NCBI RefSeq assembly: GCF_000284515.1
Contig: NC_017668.1
Span: 3,844,001 to 3,908,000 of the forward strand
Direction of reading: 5' to 3'
DNA from: Halobacillus halophilus DSM 2266
Lineage (GTDB): Bacteria; Bacillota; Bacilli; Bacillales; Halobacillaceae
Length of the DNA: 64,000 bases
Under the pieces are notes generated by a model that ran no database searches, was not told the origin of the DNA, and saw nothing but the letters and a program-made list of their open reading frames with translations. Shown one piece after another: positions 24,846 through 32,939 of the stretch. Numbering within the stretch: position 1 is the first letter of the stretch; every line of letters begins with the position of its first letter. Made by a program: the position numbers and the translations under genes.

Positions 24846-24895
24846 TAAGCGATATGCTATCACCTTCCCCTTCTGAAAAATGATAGCCTTACTAT

Positions 24896-24918
24896 AAAAT
24901 GTTTCTGTGAAACATTTT
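24896..24918. promoter_or_regulatory. Perfect palindrome resembling a parS site but one base short
   Basis: AAAATGTTTC-TGT-GAAACATTTT, ten-base perfect arms. The core TGTTTC...GAAACA equals both halves of the Spo0J/ParB site, but the centre is TGT in place of ACGT. Confidence 0.6.
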
Positions 24919-25179
24919 CACTGTTGGTTATTTTTTAATCACTGCTAGTAATACTAGAAAAAGCCTTAGATAATGTGTTCTCAAGCTTTTTGACTAATTT
25001 ATACGATCAGTATGTGCCAGAATCGTGGACAATTCCGTAAATATGAGTCGGTCATTACCAAAGATGTAAATGTGCGGCCGCTGATAGTGAACGCTATTTA
25101 ATCTACCTTACATAAAATATGGAGAGTCAGCTGATTTAAGATATTCGCTTAACACTAGTAGCAGGTTTTCAGCAATAGA
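24919..25179. other. Intergenic remainder between the palindromes and the BCCT gene
   Basis: About 260 bp with no convincing gene. It contains a further small perfect palindrome, CTAGTA-A-TACTAG, at 24945-24957. Nothing else was recognised. Confidence 0.5.
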
Positions 25180-25213
25180 AAACCCTCTCTCCGTTATGAT
25201 CGGAAAGAGGGTT
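25180..25213 (-). terminator. Terminator of the BCCT gene
   Basis: AACCCTCTTTCCG / CGGAGAGAGGGTT stem on the minus strand followed by TTTTC, just after the stop at 25220. Confidence 0.85.
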
Positions 25214-25219
25214 ATATCG

Positions 25220-26761
25220 CTAACTACTACTACGAATGTTATACTTCCACGCTTTATCCTCATCGATCATACGTTTCGCAGCGTATATGAGTATAAACTG
25301 GAGGAAGATAATAGGCAGACCCATGAGTCCTGAAATAACTTCAAGAGGTGGTAGTCCACCAATACGCATAAGCACTAAAGCCAAACCAGTTATAACAGCT
25401 GCAACAATAATACGCAGCAATTTCGGCGGCTCATACTTACTCATATCTCTTGTACTCGTATAAGCGGCTACGGTGTAAGTGGTAGAATCAAGCGTGGTCG
25501 TTAAGAACACGAGAGCCACAACCATAAAGATGATAATAGAAATTTCTCCGAATGGAAGAGTCGACAATATTTCTGGAATAGCTGCCATTCTTGCGTTATT
25601 TTCAACCATCTGAAGAATAGACATATCTCCCATAAGATATCTATGAACACCTAGTCCTCCAAGTACTCCTGTCGCAACCCATGATATAAGGGTAGGCGCC
25701 AGCAAGTAAGTCAGAATCATTTCCTTAATCGTTCTGCCTCTTGAAATTTTAGCGGCAAATACACTGTGGAGCATAGCCCATGTAGCACTGTAAGCATACC
25801 AAAACACGGTATTACTTTGGATATGTGAGGTTGCCCCCTGATGCACAGATTGTGTGTTTAACGAAATATTAAGGTAATTAGCTAATAGGAAGGATACACT
25901 ATCGGAGAAGTAATTTAATATAAATACTCCTGGTCCTCCTATTAAAATAAATAAAGCAAATATAGCGGCTAAATACATATTAAACGTACTCAACCGTTTA
26001 ATTCCTTTTTCAATACCTAAATACGCACTAAGTGAAAATAAGAACACCCATATGATCGTGACCGTTATGGTCAGACCAAAGTTAACTTCTATACCTAAAA
26101 GGTGAGATAAGTTCTGAGTAATAATAGGCGCTCCTAATCCAAGTGTTACAGCTGCGCCTGCAAGAATACTAATAAGGAATAAAACATCAAGCACTTTGCC
26201 GCCTAATCCATCCGTAAATTTATCGCCAAAAAGAACACGACAAGCTTCAGATATCCTCATTAATGGACGTTTTCTTACGTGAAGAATGTACCCCATCGCC
26301 GGAGCAATCAACACGAAGATGGCGAAAACTTGAAACCCCCATAAAAACATGCTGTAGGCATTTCCCCATAATAGAGCTTCCGGAGATCCAGCTTCTACTC
26401 CTGCTGGTGGATCATTAGCAACAGAAGTCCACTGAAGCATTCCGGTTCTCATAATGGTCGAACCTACGCCCATAGCAATCAGTATCGATGCGTATTCAAA
26501 TAAAGTGAACCGCGGCTTCTCATTAGGTTTTCCCAGTACGACTTGACCGTATTTTGAAAATGATAAATACAATCCTGCTATAACTAAAATAATTCCATAC
26601 CAGAGATAACCCCAGCTGAACACCTCTACAATATAATCAAATATAGAATTCAATACTTCCAATGACTCTTTCTCGTACATAGCAAATGGGATGCTAATCC
26701 CCAGTATGATTAATAGTGAGGGTATAAAAATCTTGTAATCGATGAGCTTCTTCCTATCCAT
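25220..26761 (-). CDS. BCCT-family osmolyte transporter
   Basis: Secondary transporter of the betaine-choline-carnitine family, 513 residues with about 12 membrane segments. The family region before helix 9 is present in altered form: WYAYSATWAMLHSVFAAKISRGRTIKE, where the FAAKISRGRTI part is characteristic but the usual Trp-rich aromatic stretch is reduced. Substrates in the family include glycine betaine, carnitine and ectoines. Given the divergent Trp-rich box, substrate cannot be named; an ectoine carrier would fit the operon 3 kb away. ATG 26761, GAGGAGG upstream. Transcribed alone, with its own terminator. Confidence 0.88.
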   Translation of the reverse strand: MDRKKLIDYKIFIPSLLIILGISIPFAMYEKESLEVLNSIFDYIVEVFSWGYLWYGIILVIAGLYLSFSKYGQVVLGKPNEKPRFTLFEYASILIAMGVGSTIMRTGMLQWTSVANDPPAGVEAGSPEALLWGNAYSMFLWGFQVFAIFVLIAPAMGYILHVRKRPLMRISEACRVLFGDKFTDGLGGKVLDVLFLISILAGAAVTLGLGAPIITQNLSHLLGIEVNFGLTITVTIIWVFLFSLSAYLGIEKGIKRLSTFNMYLAAIFALFILIGGPGVFILNYFSDSVSFLLANYLNISLNTQSVHQGATSHIQSNTVFWYAYSATWAMLHSVFAAKISRGRTIKEMILTYLLAPTLISWVATGVLGGLGVHRYLMGDMSILQMVENNARMAAIPEILSTLPFGEISIIIFMVVALVFLTTTLDSTTYTVAAYTSTRDMSKYEPPKLLRIIVAAVITGLALVLMRIGGLPPLEVISGLMGLPIIFLQFILIYAAKRMIDEDKAWKYNIRSSS

Positions 26762-26894
26762 CTAAATCCTCCTCAATCCTTTCTTAATAATTGGTCTATA
26801 TCCCTGCTTACCCGCTCATTACAAAAAAAAACTAAATTAATATATTAAAATACTTTTTCATAGTATTTAAACCTGAAAAATTCAAAGACTAAAA

Positions 26895-26924
26895 AAGACT
26901 AAGCCTCAGAAGGCTTAGTCTTTC
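26895..26924 (-). terminator. Terminator of the SDR gene
   Basis: AAAGACTAAGCCT / AGGCTTAGTCTTT hairpin just downstream of the 26935 stop; A/T tails on both sides so it may also stop reading from the other strand. Confidence 0.85.
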
Positions 26925-26934
26925 TTTCAATCCT

Positions 26935-27861
26935 CTATACAGGAAACTTCACACCTGTTAATCGCTCGGACTCTTTCCAAAGCAAGTCCGCGTCCATTAC
27001 ATCGTAAGCATGAGTTTTAGGAGCAACTACTACAGGATCCCCTTTCATCTCCATAAAACCGGAAGGACCTAAATAGCGTCCGCCTTCTAAAGAAGAATCG
27101 GTAGCTGCGCGAATACCTGGGAGCGCTCCATCATAGGCACTTTGTGTAACGCGGGTAAGCACCCCTTCCAGCATTTTATAAAGAAACTTGTCTTCTACAT
27201 GCCGTGCCAAGTTGGTTTGAGCACCGCCGGGATGAGCCGCTTCGCTTTTTACAGACAAGCCGGCTTGCTCAATTCGTCTCTGCAATTCAAAGGTAAACAG
27301 CAAATTGGCCAATTTAGATTGGGAATAGGCCTTCATTGGTTTGTATCCTCTTCCGCCTTCAAACATCAGGTTATCAAAATCGACCGTTCCTGATTTGTGG
27401 GCATTACTGCTGATATTAACCACTCTGGAGTCCTTTGTTTCTTTTAAGCGTTCGAATAGAAGCGCAGTCAAAGCAAAATGGCCCAGATGATTAATGCCGA
27501 GCTGCTGCTCAAAACCGTCTTTCGTTTTACCGTAAGGTGTCGTCATTACTCCTGCGTTATTCATCAGGATATCCAGCCGAAAGTATTTGGCTTTAAATAT
27601 ACGTGCGAATTCTTTTACAGAATCTAAATCCTGAAGATCTAATGGCATCACATCAATAATGGCATTCGGATTTTCTTTCCTGATCGACTCATATGCCTCT
27701 TCTCCGCGTTCTAAAGATCTTGAAGCCAGGATAACAGTTGCTCCTTTTTCAGCAAACACTTTTACCGCTTCGAATCCAAGACCTCCGTTCCCGCCTGTTA
27801 CAATGGCTACTTTGTCTTTTAATGAAGGGATTTGATCTACAGACCAAGTTTGTTGACTCAT
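26935..27861 (-). CDS. Short-chain dehydrogenase (retinol dehydrogenase-like)
   Basis: NAD(P)-dependent SDR, 308 residues: TGGNGGLG cofactor motif, NNAG, the catalytic Ser in VNISSNAH and YSQSK as the active-site Tyr-x-x-x-Lys. Its length and N-terminal sequence resemble bacterial proteins annotated as retinol dehydrogenase/WW-domain oxidoreductase-like, whose real substrates are unknown. Monocistronic; ATG 27861. No pathway context. Confidence 0.87.
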   Translation of the reverse strand: MSQQTWSVDQIPSLKDKVAIVTGGNGGLGFEAVKVFAEKGATVILASRSLERGEEAYESIRKENPNAIIDVMPLDLQDLDSVKEFARIFKAKYFRLDILMNNAGVMTTPYGKTKDGFEQQLGINHLGHFALTALLFERLKETKDSRVVNISSNAHKSGTVDFDNLMFEGGRGYKPMKAYSQSKLANLLFTFELQRRIEQAGLSVKSEAAHPGGAQTNLARHVEDKFLYKMLEGVLTRVTQSAYDGALPGIRAATDSSLEGGRYLGPSGFMEMKGDPVVVAPKTHAYDVMDADLLWKESERLTGVKFPV

Positions 27862-28005
27862 TTTCTGCTCACTTCCTCTATTGGTATATTGAATGGATAT
27901 CTTCTCATCTGTAATGCCTAAATTTATTCTTCCTATTCTTTTACCCTTTAACTTCTTAACTAAACCGATCTGAAATAAGGAAGTAAACCCACGGCGGAAA
28001 TGACC

Positions 28006-28046
28006 AATAAAAAAACAGTGCCATTCCTGCAGACACTGTTAAAACA
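28006..28046 (-). terminator. Terminator separated from thiE by repeat copy C
   Basis: AACAGTG - 13-nt loop - CACTGTT followed on the minus strand by TTTTTTT. It lies just beyond the left end of repeat copy C and reads as a terminator for transcription arriving from thiE. Confidence 0.75.
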
Positions 28047-28057
28047 ATCTATTAACT

Positions 28058-28492
28058 ATTAAAGATAAGCTCCCGTTTGTGCAAGACTCAGTTTCGAGAT
28101 TAATTGGGCCCGTTACTCTATGTGGAAGAGGGCTGGTGGGAGGAACGGACCCTTCTAGAAAAGAAAGATTCTCGTACTTAATCTGGATTAAATGCTTTTA
28201 TGACAGGCTATTGCGGATCGTTACATCCTAAAATAGGTATAAAACTACATGGTCTAATTCCTCATCACGCAGGTGATGTTTGAAGTGGTTTCGAGCTTCT
28301 GCTTTGGCAAGGTCCGGAGGGGGACGATGAAGACTCCTGTGGGATAAACATGATCGGTGAGACCCCGGAAGTCGAAGACTGAGGAGGCTCAGCACATGCC
28401 CACGGAAAGCGAATCGTCCCCCGCAGGACCATCACTATGATCCAATATCTCGAAACTGAGTCTTTCACAATCCAGCCATATTGTTGAATAAG
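28058..28492 (+). repeat. Palindromic intergenic element, copy C
   Basis: About 435 bp. Left end TTAAAGATAAGCTCCC then AAGACTCAGTTTCGAGAT; right end ATATCTCGAAACTGAGTCTT at 28446-28465 then CCAGCCATATTGTTGAATAA. Interior palindromic module with arms GGTCCGGAGGGGGACGAT (28311-28328) and ATCGTCCCCCGCAGGACC (28413-28430). Lies between thiE and the terminator that appears to serve it. No coding potential shared with other copies. Confidence 0.85.
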
Positions 28493-28550
28493 TGTGAATG
28501 ATTATTGATGTTAATCAGAGTCTAGTAAAAGTCCCGCACTCCAGGTTTCG

Positions 28551-29168
28551 TTATAGACGTTTTACCGCTTCGGCTATTGATTCGGCATGTGTGATGGCTG
28601 AAACAACGGCTACCCCAGCAGCTCCTGCTTCTACAACCAATAAGGCATTTTCCGTATTAATCCCTCCGATGCCGACAATCGGTAAATCCGGATAAGCCTC
28701 TCTCAGCTGCTTAATCCAAACGGTTCCGACCACAGGCTTGGCGTCTTCCTTCGTGCTCGTTTGAAAGATTGGACCAGCTCCAAGATAGTCGACCTTTTCT
28801 AACGAACTTTGGATTACTTCCTGCTCTGTCGAAACGGATAGACCGAGGATTTTGTCTGGAAATTGCGACCTTATGACTTCCACACCTATGTCTTCCTGAC
28901 CTACATGAATCCCGTCTGCATCAAGCGGTTCAACCATATCTAAATCATCATTGACTATGAAGAGGATCCCCTTCTCCCGGCAAAGACTTCTTAGTTTCCA
29001 GCCAAGCTCATGTTTCGCCTCTCCTTCAAGCGATCCCGTTCCCTTTTCTCTATATTGGAAAGCGGTTATCCCTGCTTCGATGGCTTCTTCCAGGACAGCT
29101 TCAGGATCCCTGTCTGTGTCCTGGCTGCCCATCACGAAATACTTTCTTAACTGCTTAGATAAGGTCAC
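28551..29168 (-). CDS. thiE: Thiamine-phosphate synthase ThiE
   Basis: Joins HMP-pyrophosphate and thiazole phosphate to thiamine phosphate. 205 residues with family motifs QYREKG, VNDDLDM, DGIHVGQED, GAGPIFQTSTK and GIGGI. Start GTG 29168, which overlaps the thiM stop by four bases (GTGA) and lies 8 nt after GGAGGGGA; a longer in-frame GTG at 29186 lacks a site. Last gene of tenA-thiD-thiM-thiE, under TPP riboswitch control from upstream. Confidence 0.95.
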   Translation of the reverse strand: MTLSKQLRKYFVMGSQDTDRDPEAVLEEAIEAGITAFQYREKGTGSLEGEAKHELGWKLRSLCREKGILFIVNDDLDMVEPLDADGIHVGQEDIGVEVIRSQFPDKILGLSVSTEQEVIQSSLEKVDYLGAGPIFQTSTKEDAKPVVGTVWIKQLREAYPDLPIVGIGGINTENALLVVEAGAAGVAVVSAITHAESIAEAVKRL

Positions 29169-29941
29169 TGTTCGTCTCCCCTCCACTGATCAGGGTCCAT
29201 AGCCAATGCATCGAGAAAACGAGGGGTGAATGTTCCAGATCCCTGTACTTCTTCCTGAGATGCAGCATATTCAGCCGCTGCTCCGAAAAATTCCAGAGCT
29301 GTATGGATCTTGGTTACACTTGATCCAGTTGCAGACATGCATGCAGCAAGAATCGATCCTAGAAGGCATCCGGTTCCTGTCACCTTCGCTAAAAGAGGGT
29401 GACCTGTTGAATTAGTCCGGGTTTCGGTTCCATCAGAAACTACATCCATTTTTCCTGTGACAACAGCGGTCGTCTCATAAGTTTGTGCTACTCTTTCAGC
29501 AATTGATTTCTCGTTCCCTGTACCGGTCGATTCCACCCCTTTTGTCTCTACTTCTTCTCCTATTAAATGGGCAAGCTCACCGGCATTTCCTTTAATTAAG
29601 GAAGGTTTAACCCTTTCTAAAATGGTTTGAATACTTTTCGAGCGGAATTTAGTAGCAGGTGCTCCAACCGGATCCACTACCACAGGAACCCCTGCCTCAT
29701 TAGCTGCCTGGCCTGCTGTAATCATGGCATTTACCTGTTTTTCTGTTAATGTCCCTATATTAAGAAGAACACCGTCGGCAAGACGCGATACATCCTCAAC
29801 CTCTTCTTCGGCATGTGCCATGATGGGGGAACCTCCAAAAGCAAGTAAACCGTTTGCACTGAAGTTCATCACCACTTCATTCGTAATATGATGAACCAGC
29901 GGCTGCTTTTCACGCACTTCTTTAATAATATTTATATCCAT
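29165..29941 (-). CDS. thiM: Hydroxyethylthiazole kinase ThiM
   Basis: Phosphorylates the thiazole alcohol salvaged from thiamine breakdown. 258 residues; N-terminal VHHITNEVVMNFSANGLLA and GGSPIMAH, then DPVGAPATKFR and the Gly-rich VTGTGCLLGS with the catalytic Cys region are all canonical. ATG 29941 overlaps the thiD end by 10 bp. Salvage enzyme in the riboswitch-controlled thiamine operon. Confidence 0.95.
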   Translation of the reverse strand: MDINIIKEVREKQPLVHHITNEVVMNFSANGLLAFGGSPIMAHAEEEVEDVSRLADGVLLNIGTLTEKQVNAMITAGQAANEAGVPVVVDPVGAPATKFRSKSIQTILERVKPSLIKGNAGELAHLIGEEVETKGVESTGTGNEKSIAERVAQTYETTAVVTGKMDVVSDGTETRTNSTGHPLLAKVTGTGCLLGSILAACMSATGSSVTKIHTALEFFGAAAEYAASQEEVQGSGTFTPRFLDALAMDPDQWRGDEQ

Positions 29942-30744
29942 TTGTTAGAAACCTCCTCACGAGTAGCGAAATGATTGGTCGGACCGCTGCCATGGCCTAA
30001 ATCGAAGGAATATCGAATTGCTTCCGTTACAAAATATTTAGCTTGTTTGACCGCTTCAACTAGCGAGAGTCCCTGGGCCAGGTAAGCAGTAATCGCTGCT
30101 GAATACGTACAGCCGGTCCCATGAGTGTTTTCTGTTTGAATACGTTCGGATTCGAAGGCATGGATCTCATTTCCATCAAATAAATAATCGATGGCTGCAC
30201 CTGCTCTATGCCCACCTTTGACTAAGGCTGCACCTGCTCCGAAGTTCTTAACGATAGCTTCAGCCGCTTCTTTCATATCTTCCTCCGTTTCAATCCTTTT
30301 CCCGGTTATCTCTTCCGCTTCCGGGATGTTAGGGGTTACTAAAGACGTTAAAGGTAGCAGCTGTTTTCGTAACACCTCCCGAGATTCTTCCTCACTTAAT
30401 GAATCACCACTTTGAGAAATCATAACAGGATCCATTACATAATAAGCGTTGATCTCCGGGATCCACTCGGCTATTACTTTCATCATATCTTTTTGAGCGA
30501 TCATTCCTGTTTTTAGGGCATGGACCGGCATATCTTCAGAAATAGACTGCAGTTGTTTTTCCAGGAAATCAAGGGGAAGATGGTGAATATCCTTTACCCC
30601 CGTTGTATTTTGAGCAACAGCAGATGTGATCACGGACATCCCGTAGCATTTTAATTCCTGGAATGTCTTTAAATCCGCCTGGATACCTGCCCCTCCGCTT
30701 GGATCTGTACCCGCAATAGTCAATGCGCATGTAACGTGGTTCAT
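29932..30744 (-). CDS. thiD: Hydroxymethylpyrimidine (phosphate) kinase ThiD
   Basis: Ribokinase-fold kinase performing both phosphorylations of HMP. 270 residues with AGTDPSGGAGIQADLKTF at the N-terminus, DPVMISQSG, and the C-terminal GTGCTYSAAITAYLA anion hole. ATG 30744 overlaps the tenA stop (ATGA), indicating translational coupling. Confidence 0.95.
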   Translation of the reverse strand: MNHVTCALTIAGTDPSGGAGIQADLKTFQELKCYGMSVITSAVAQNTTGVKDIHHLPLDFLEKQLQSISEDMPVHALKTGMIAQKDMMKVIAEWIPEINAYYVMDPVMISQSGDSLSEEESREVLRKQLLPLTSLVTPNIPEAEEITGKRIETEEDMKEAAEAIVKNFGAGAALVKGGHRAGAAIDYLFDGNEIHAFESERIQTENTHGTGCTYSAAITAYLAQGLSLVEAVKQAKYFVTEAIRYSFDLGHGSGPTNHFATREEVSNKWI

Positions 30745-31430
30745 TTAACATCCACCGCCTTTCCTTCAATCCATTCTTCACATGTATAAGCCATTTCCCA
30801 AAAAGACCATTCCAGCTGACAGCTTTTCCGAAACGCATCTCTTATACGACTGAGTTCTTTTTCTGAAGCCTGTTCAGCTAAATGATCCAGCCGGCTTCGT
30901 AAATGATCCGTCAGAATTTGCATCTCGCTTTCGGCATAGAATTTTATCCAGGGATAAAAAGGATGATCTTGGTCAGGCTCATACTCCTCCATCAAATATC
31001 TCCCTATCTCTAAATAAGTCCAGGGACATGGGAGCAGTGCGGCAATAATTTCACCAAGACCTCCCATTTGAGCATGGTACATCATATGCTTCACATAATG
31101 ATCAGCCGTTGGAGGGAGTGGGTAACCTTGAAGATCCTCGTACCGAATACCGATATACTCGCACAAATTATGATGGGGATGTACTTCACTATGAAGAACA
31201 AAATTAACCTGTTCGTTAAAATATTGAATATCTTCACGCTCCGAAGACTTGGAAATTGCAATTCCATAAATGTGCATAAACGCATTTAAATATTCGTAGT
31301 CTGCTTTTATATAATGAGCAATAGATTCCGAGGGAAGACGACCATTTCCAATCCCTTCAACAAAAGGATGATGAAAAATTCTTTCAAATATATCATGATT
31401 TTCTTGTCTTAACTGTTCTGTAAATGACAT
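30741..31430 (-). CDS. tenA: Aminopyrimidine aminohydrolase / thiaminase II TenA
   Basis: Salvages degraded thiamine by hydrolysing amino-HMP to HMP. 229 residues with the catalytic cysteine in LLPCPWTY and the acidic/aromatic region FYAESEMQ. First gene of the tenA-thiD-thiM-thiE group, 59 bp after a TPP riboswitch aptamer; ATG 31430, AGGAGG just upstream. The set lacks thiC and thiG, so this locus is for salvage. Confidence 0.93.
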   Translation of the reverse strand: MSFTEQLRQENHDIFERIFHHPFVEGIGNGRLPSESIAHYIKADYEYLNAFMHIYGIAISKSSEREDIQYFNEQVNFVLHSEVHPHHNLCEYIGIRYEDLQGYPLPPTADHYVKHMMYHAQMGGLGEIIAALLPCPWTYLEIGRYLMEEYEPDQDHPFYPWIKFYAESEMQILTDHLRSRLDHLAEQASEKELSRIRDAFRKSCQLEWSFWEMAYTCEEWIEGKAVDVK

Positions 31431-31486
31431 GAATATGCCTCCTGATTTTTTCGGAAGCTACTAAGGGAGGGAGAGAGTGGGGCTGC

Positions 31487-31580
31487 TTACTACTTCCCTC
31501 CGCTGGCATGATCCAGATCAGGTGTTAAGGGACCAAGGAATTTATTTCCTTATCTCAGCGAACACTCGCGCCCCTAGTAG
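31487..31580 (-). promoter_or_regulatory. TPP riboswitch upstream of tenA
   Basis: Minus strand shows the THI box: CTAGGGGCGCGAGTG, CTGAGA, then ACCTGATCTGGATCATGCCA and GCGGAGGGAAGTAG. No clear terminator follows; instead a CCCTCCC stretch lies about 25 nt before the tenA AGGAGG, so control may be by masking the ribosome-binding site. Confidence 0.93.
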
Positions 31581-31590
31581 ATTCCGTGTA

Positions 31591-32079
31591 TTATGGTTGT
31601 AAGATATATTTTTCCAATTTAACTCTTGTGACGATGATCCATCCTATCATAGCGCCCGATATACTGCTGACTAAAAAAGATGGAAGAAATACCAGAGCTC
31701 CAGATGAGCTGCCCATGAGTAAGTTGGCATATGGAACAGCGAATAAGGCTCCAATAACTCCGGTACCAAGCACTTCACCGGCAACGGCTGCCATTTTATT
31801 CTGAATCCATTTGTATAAGATACCCGCAAGAAAAGCACCGATCATTCCTCCAGGAAACGCCAGCAAGGTGCCTAACCCCAGGAGGAGGCGTAATAGACCG
31901 ATCATAAAAGCTATGGTTACAGCCGGTAAAGGACCAAGTGTAATAGCTGCCATCACATTTACCGCATGCTGGACTGGATAAGCCTTTGCTACGCCTGCTG
32001 GAAACCAGAGCAGCTGAGCACCAAGTGTTCCAATCGCAACAAATGCAGCCATAGTCGTTAGTAATCTCGTTTTGTTCAT
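31591..32079 (-). CDS. thiW: Thiazole/thiamine-precursor ECF transporter S component ThiW
   Basis: Membrane S component for uptake of a thiamine precursor, probably the thiazole. 162 residues, about five helices, with the family-typical TLGPLPAV and LLGLGTLLAFPGGM segments. It lies between two TPP riboswitches, 13 bp upstream of the second, and fits the thiM salvage gene in the same locus. The shared energising module is encoded elsewhere. ATG 32079. Confidence 0.9.
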   Translation of the reverse strand: MNKTRLLTTMAAFVAIGTLGAQLLWFPAGVAKAYPVQHAVNVMAAITLGPLPAVTIAFMIGLLRLLLGLGTLLAFPGGMIGAFLAGILYKWIQNKMAAVAGEVLGTGVIGALFAVPYANLLMGSSSGALVFLPSFLVSSISGAMIGWIIVTRVKLEKYILQP

Positions 32080-32104
32080 GTCTGTCCTCCCTTCCGTAGG
32101 GGAA

Positions 32105-32144
32105 AAATAAAAAAGCCAGATCCTGGGAAGGACCTGACTTAAAA
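32105..32144 (-). terminator. Riboswitch-controlled terminator before thiW
   Basis: AAGTCAGGTCC / GGATCTGGCTT stem followed by TTTTTTATTTTT on the minus strand, between the aptamer and the thiW ribosome-binding site; expression platform of the first TPP riboswitch. Confidence 0.85.
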
Positions 32145-32164
32145 GGGTAATGTCTAATAAAAAT

Positions 32165-32264
32165 AGTAGACTACTTCCCTCCGCTGGTCTTAACCAGATC
32201 AGGTTCTTAAGAGTCGGAATGCTTCTTTGCTTTCCTCTCAGCCTATTTAGGCTCCCCTAGTAGT
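32165..32264 (-). promoter_or_regulatory. TPP riboswitch upstream of thiW
   Basis: Minus strand: CTACTAGGGGAGCC, GGCTGAGAGG, then AACCTGATCTGGTTAAGACC and AGCGGAGGGAAGTAG. Canonical aptamer followed by an intrinsic terminator, so ligand binding should end transcription. Confidence 0.95.
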
Positions 32265-32365
32265 TATAATCATAGATTCACTTGGTTGTTTTATACTATA
32301 ACAAAGTTAAAGATAGATGTCATGGAAAATTATTCAAAAATCCAAATAGAAAGGCAGGCAAGTCC

Positions 32366-32893
32366 ATGAAAGCTTGGGGATGCATATTTTTCATAGCTAT
32401 GATTCTGGCCGGGTGCGGATCTGCACCAACTTCTAATTCTGATAGTGATTCCAAAAAATCACCCGAACAAGAAAACCCTGCGCCTCCTGAAATTACTGGA
32501 TTTGTTATGGAGCAGAAAAAGGACCAAATCCTAGTGGTCTCCCCCTTGGACTCTAATTCTGACAGTACTGCGAATGCGATGTGGGTCTCAGGCGCACCTA
32601 AAGACCGCTGGGTAGGGAAACAGGTAGAAGTGTGGGTGAAAAATGGGGTCCGTGAATCCTTCCCTTCTCAGGCAGAAGCAGAAGAAGTGACGATTCTCGA
32701 AATGAGCCATGTAGAGGGTGCAGATTTAGAAGCTTCTGAGGCTCTGTCTAAAGCTCTAATGGAGATTACGGGGGACAAACTTTTAGCCGTAAAGATGATT
32801 TCTTACGTTGAGGAAGAGGATGTATGGGAGATTCAATTAACTAGAATTGATTCAAGGAACGAGGACTTAGAAACAATCGTCGCCGACAGATAA
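32366..32893 (+). CDS. DUF3221-type lipoprotein
   Basis: Predicted lipoprotein, 175 residues from ATG 32366 (MKAWGCIFFIAMILAGCG), with a clear lipobox LAGC; upstream in-frame codons would give an atypical 28-residue extension. After a Ser/Asp/Pro-rich linker comes GFVMEQKKDQILVVS ... VGKQVEVWV, a pattern seen in DUF3221 proteins related to Bacillus YobA. Function unknown. It is convergent with the PucR-type gene and shares the following terminator. Confidence 0.72.
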   Translation: MKAWGCIFFIAMILAGCGSAPTSNSDSDSKKSPEQENPAPPEITGFVMEQKKDQILVVSPLDSNSDSTANAMWVSGAPKDRWVGKQVEVWVKNGVRESFPSQAEAEEVTILEMSHVEGADLEASEALSKALMEITGDKLLAVKMISYVEEEDVWEIQLTRIDSRNEDLETIVADR

Positions 32894-32898
32894 TAAAT

Positions 32899-32939
32899 AA
32901 AAATGAGCGGCTCCTTTACAGAAGAAGCGCTCATTTTTC
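32899..32939. terminator. Bidirectional terminator between the DUF3221 and pucR-type genes
   Basis: AAAATGAGCG ... CGCTCATTTTT, overlapping the 3' end of the minus-strand gene. Confidence 0.8.

Noticed and set aside
24521-24855. Palindromic repeats considered as a CRISPR array or plasmid replication iterons
   Set aside because: Only four short dyads with unequal spacing and variant sequence; no cas genes and no replication protein nearby.
24676-24876. 66-codon plus-strand ORF
   Set aside because: Covers two palindromic sites, has no ribosome-binding site and poor protein-like composition.
24896-24918. Called outright as a parS site
   Set aside because: The centre is one base short of the 16-bp site, so it is reported only as parS-like.
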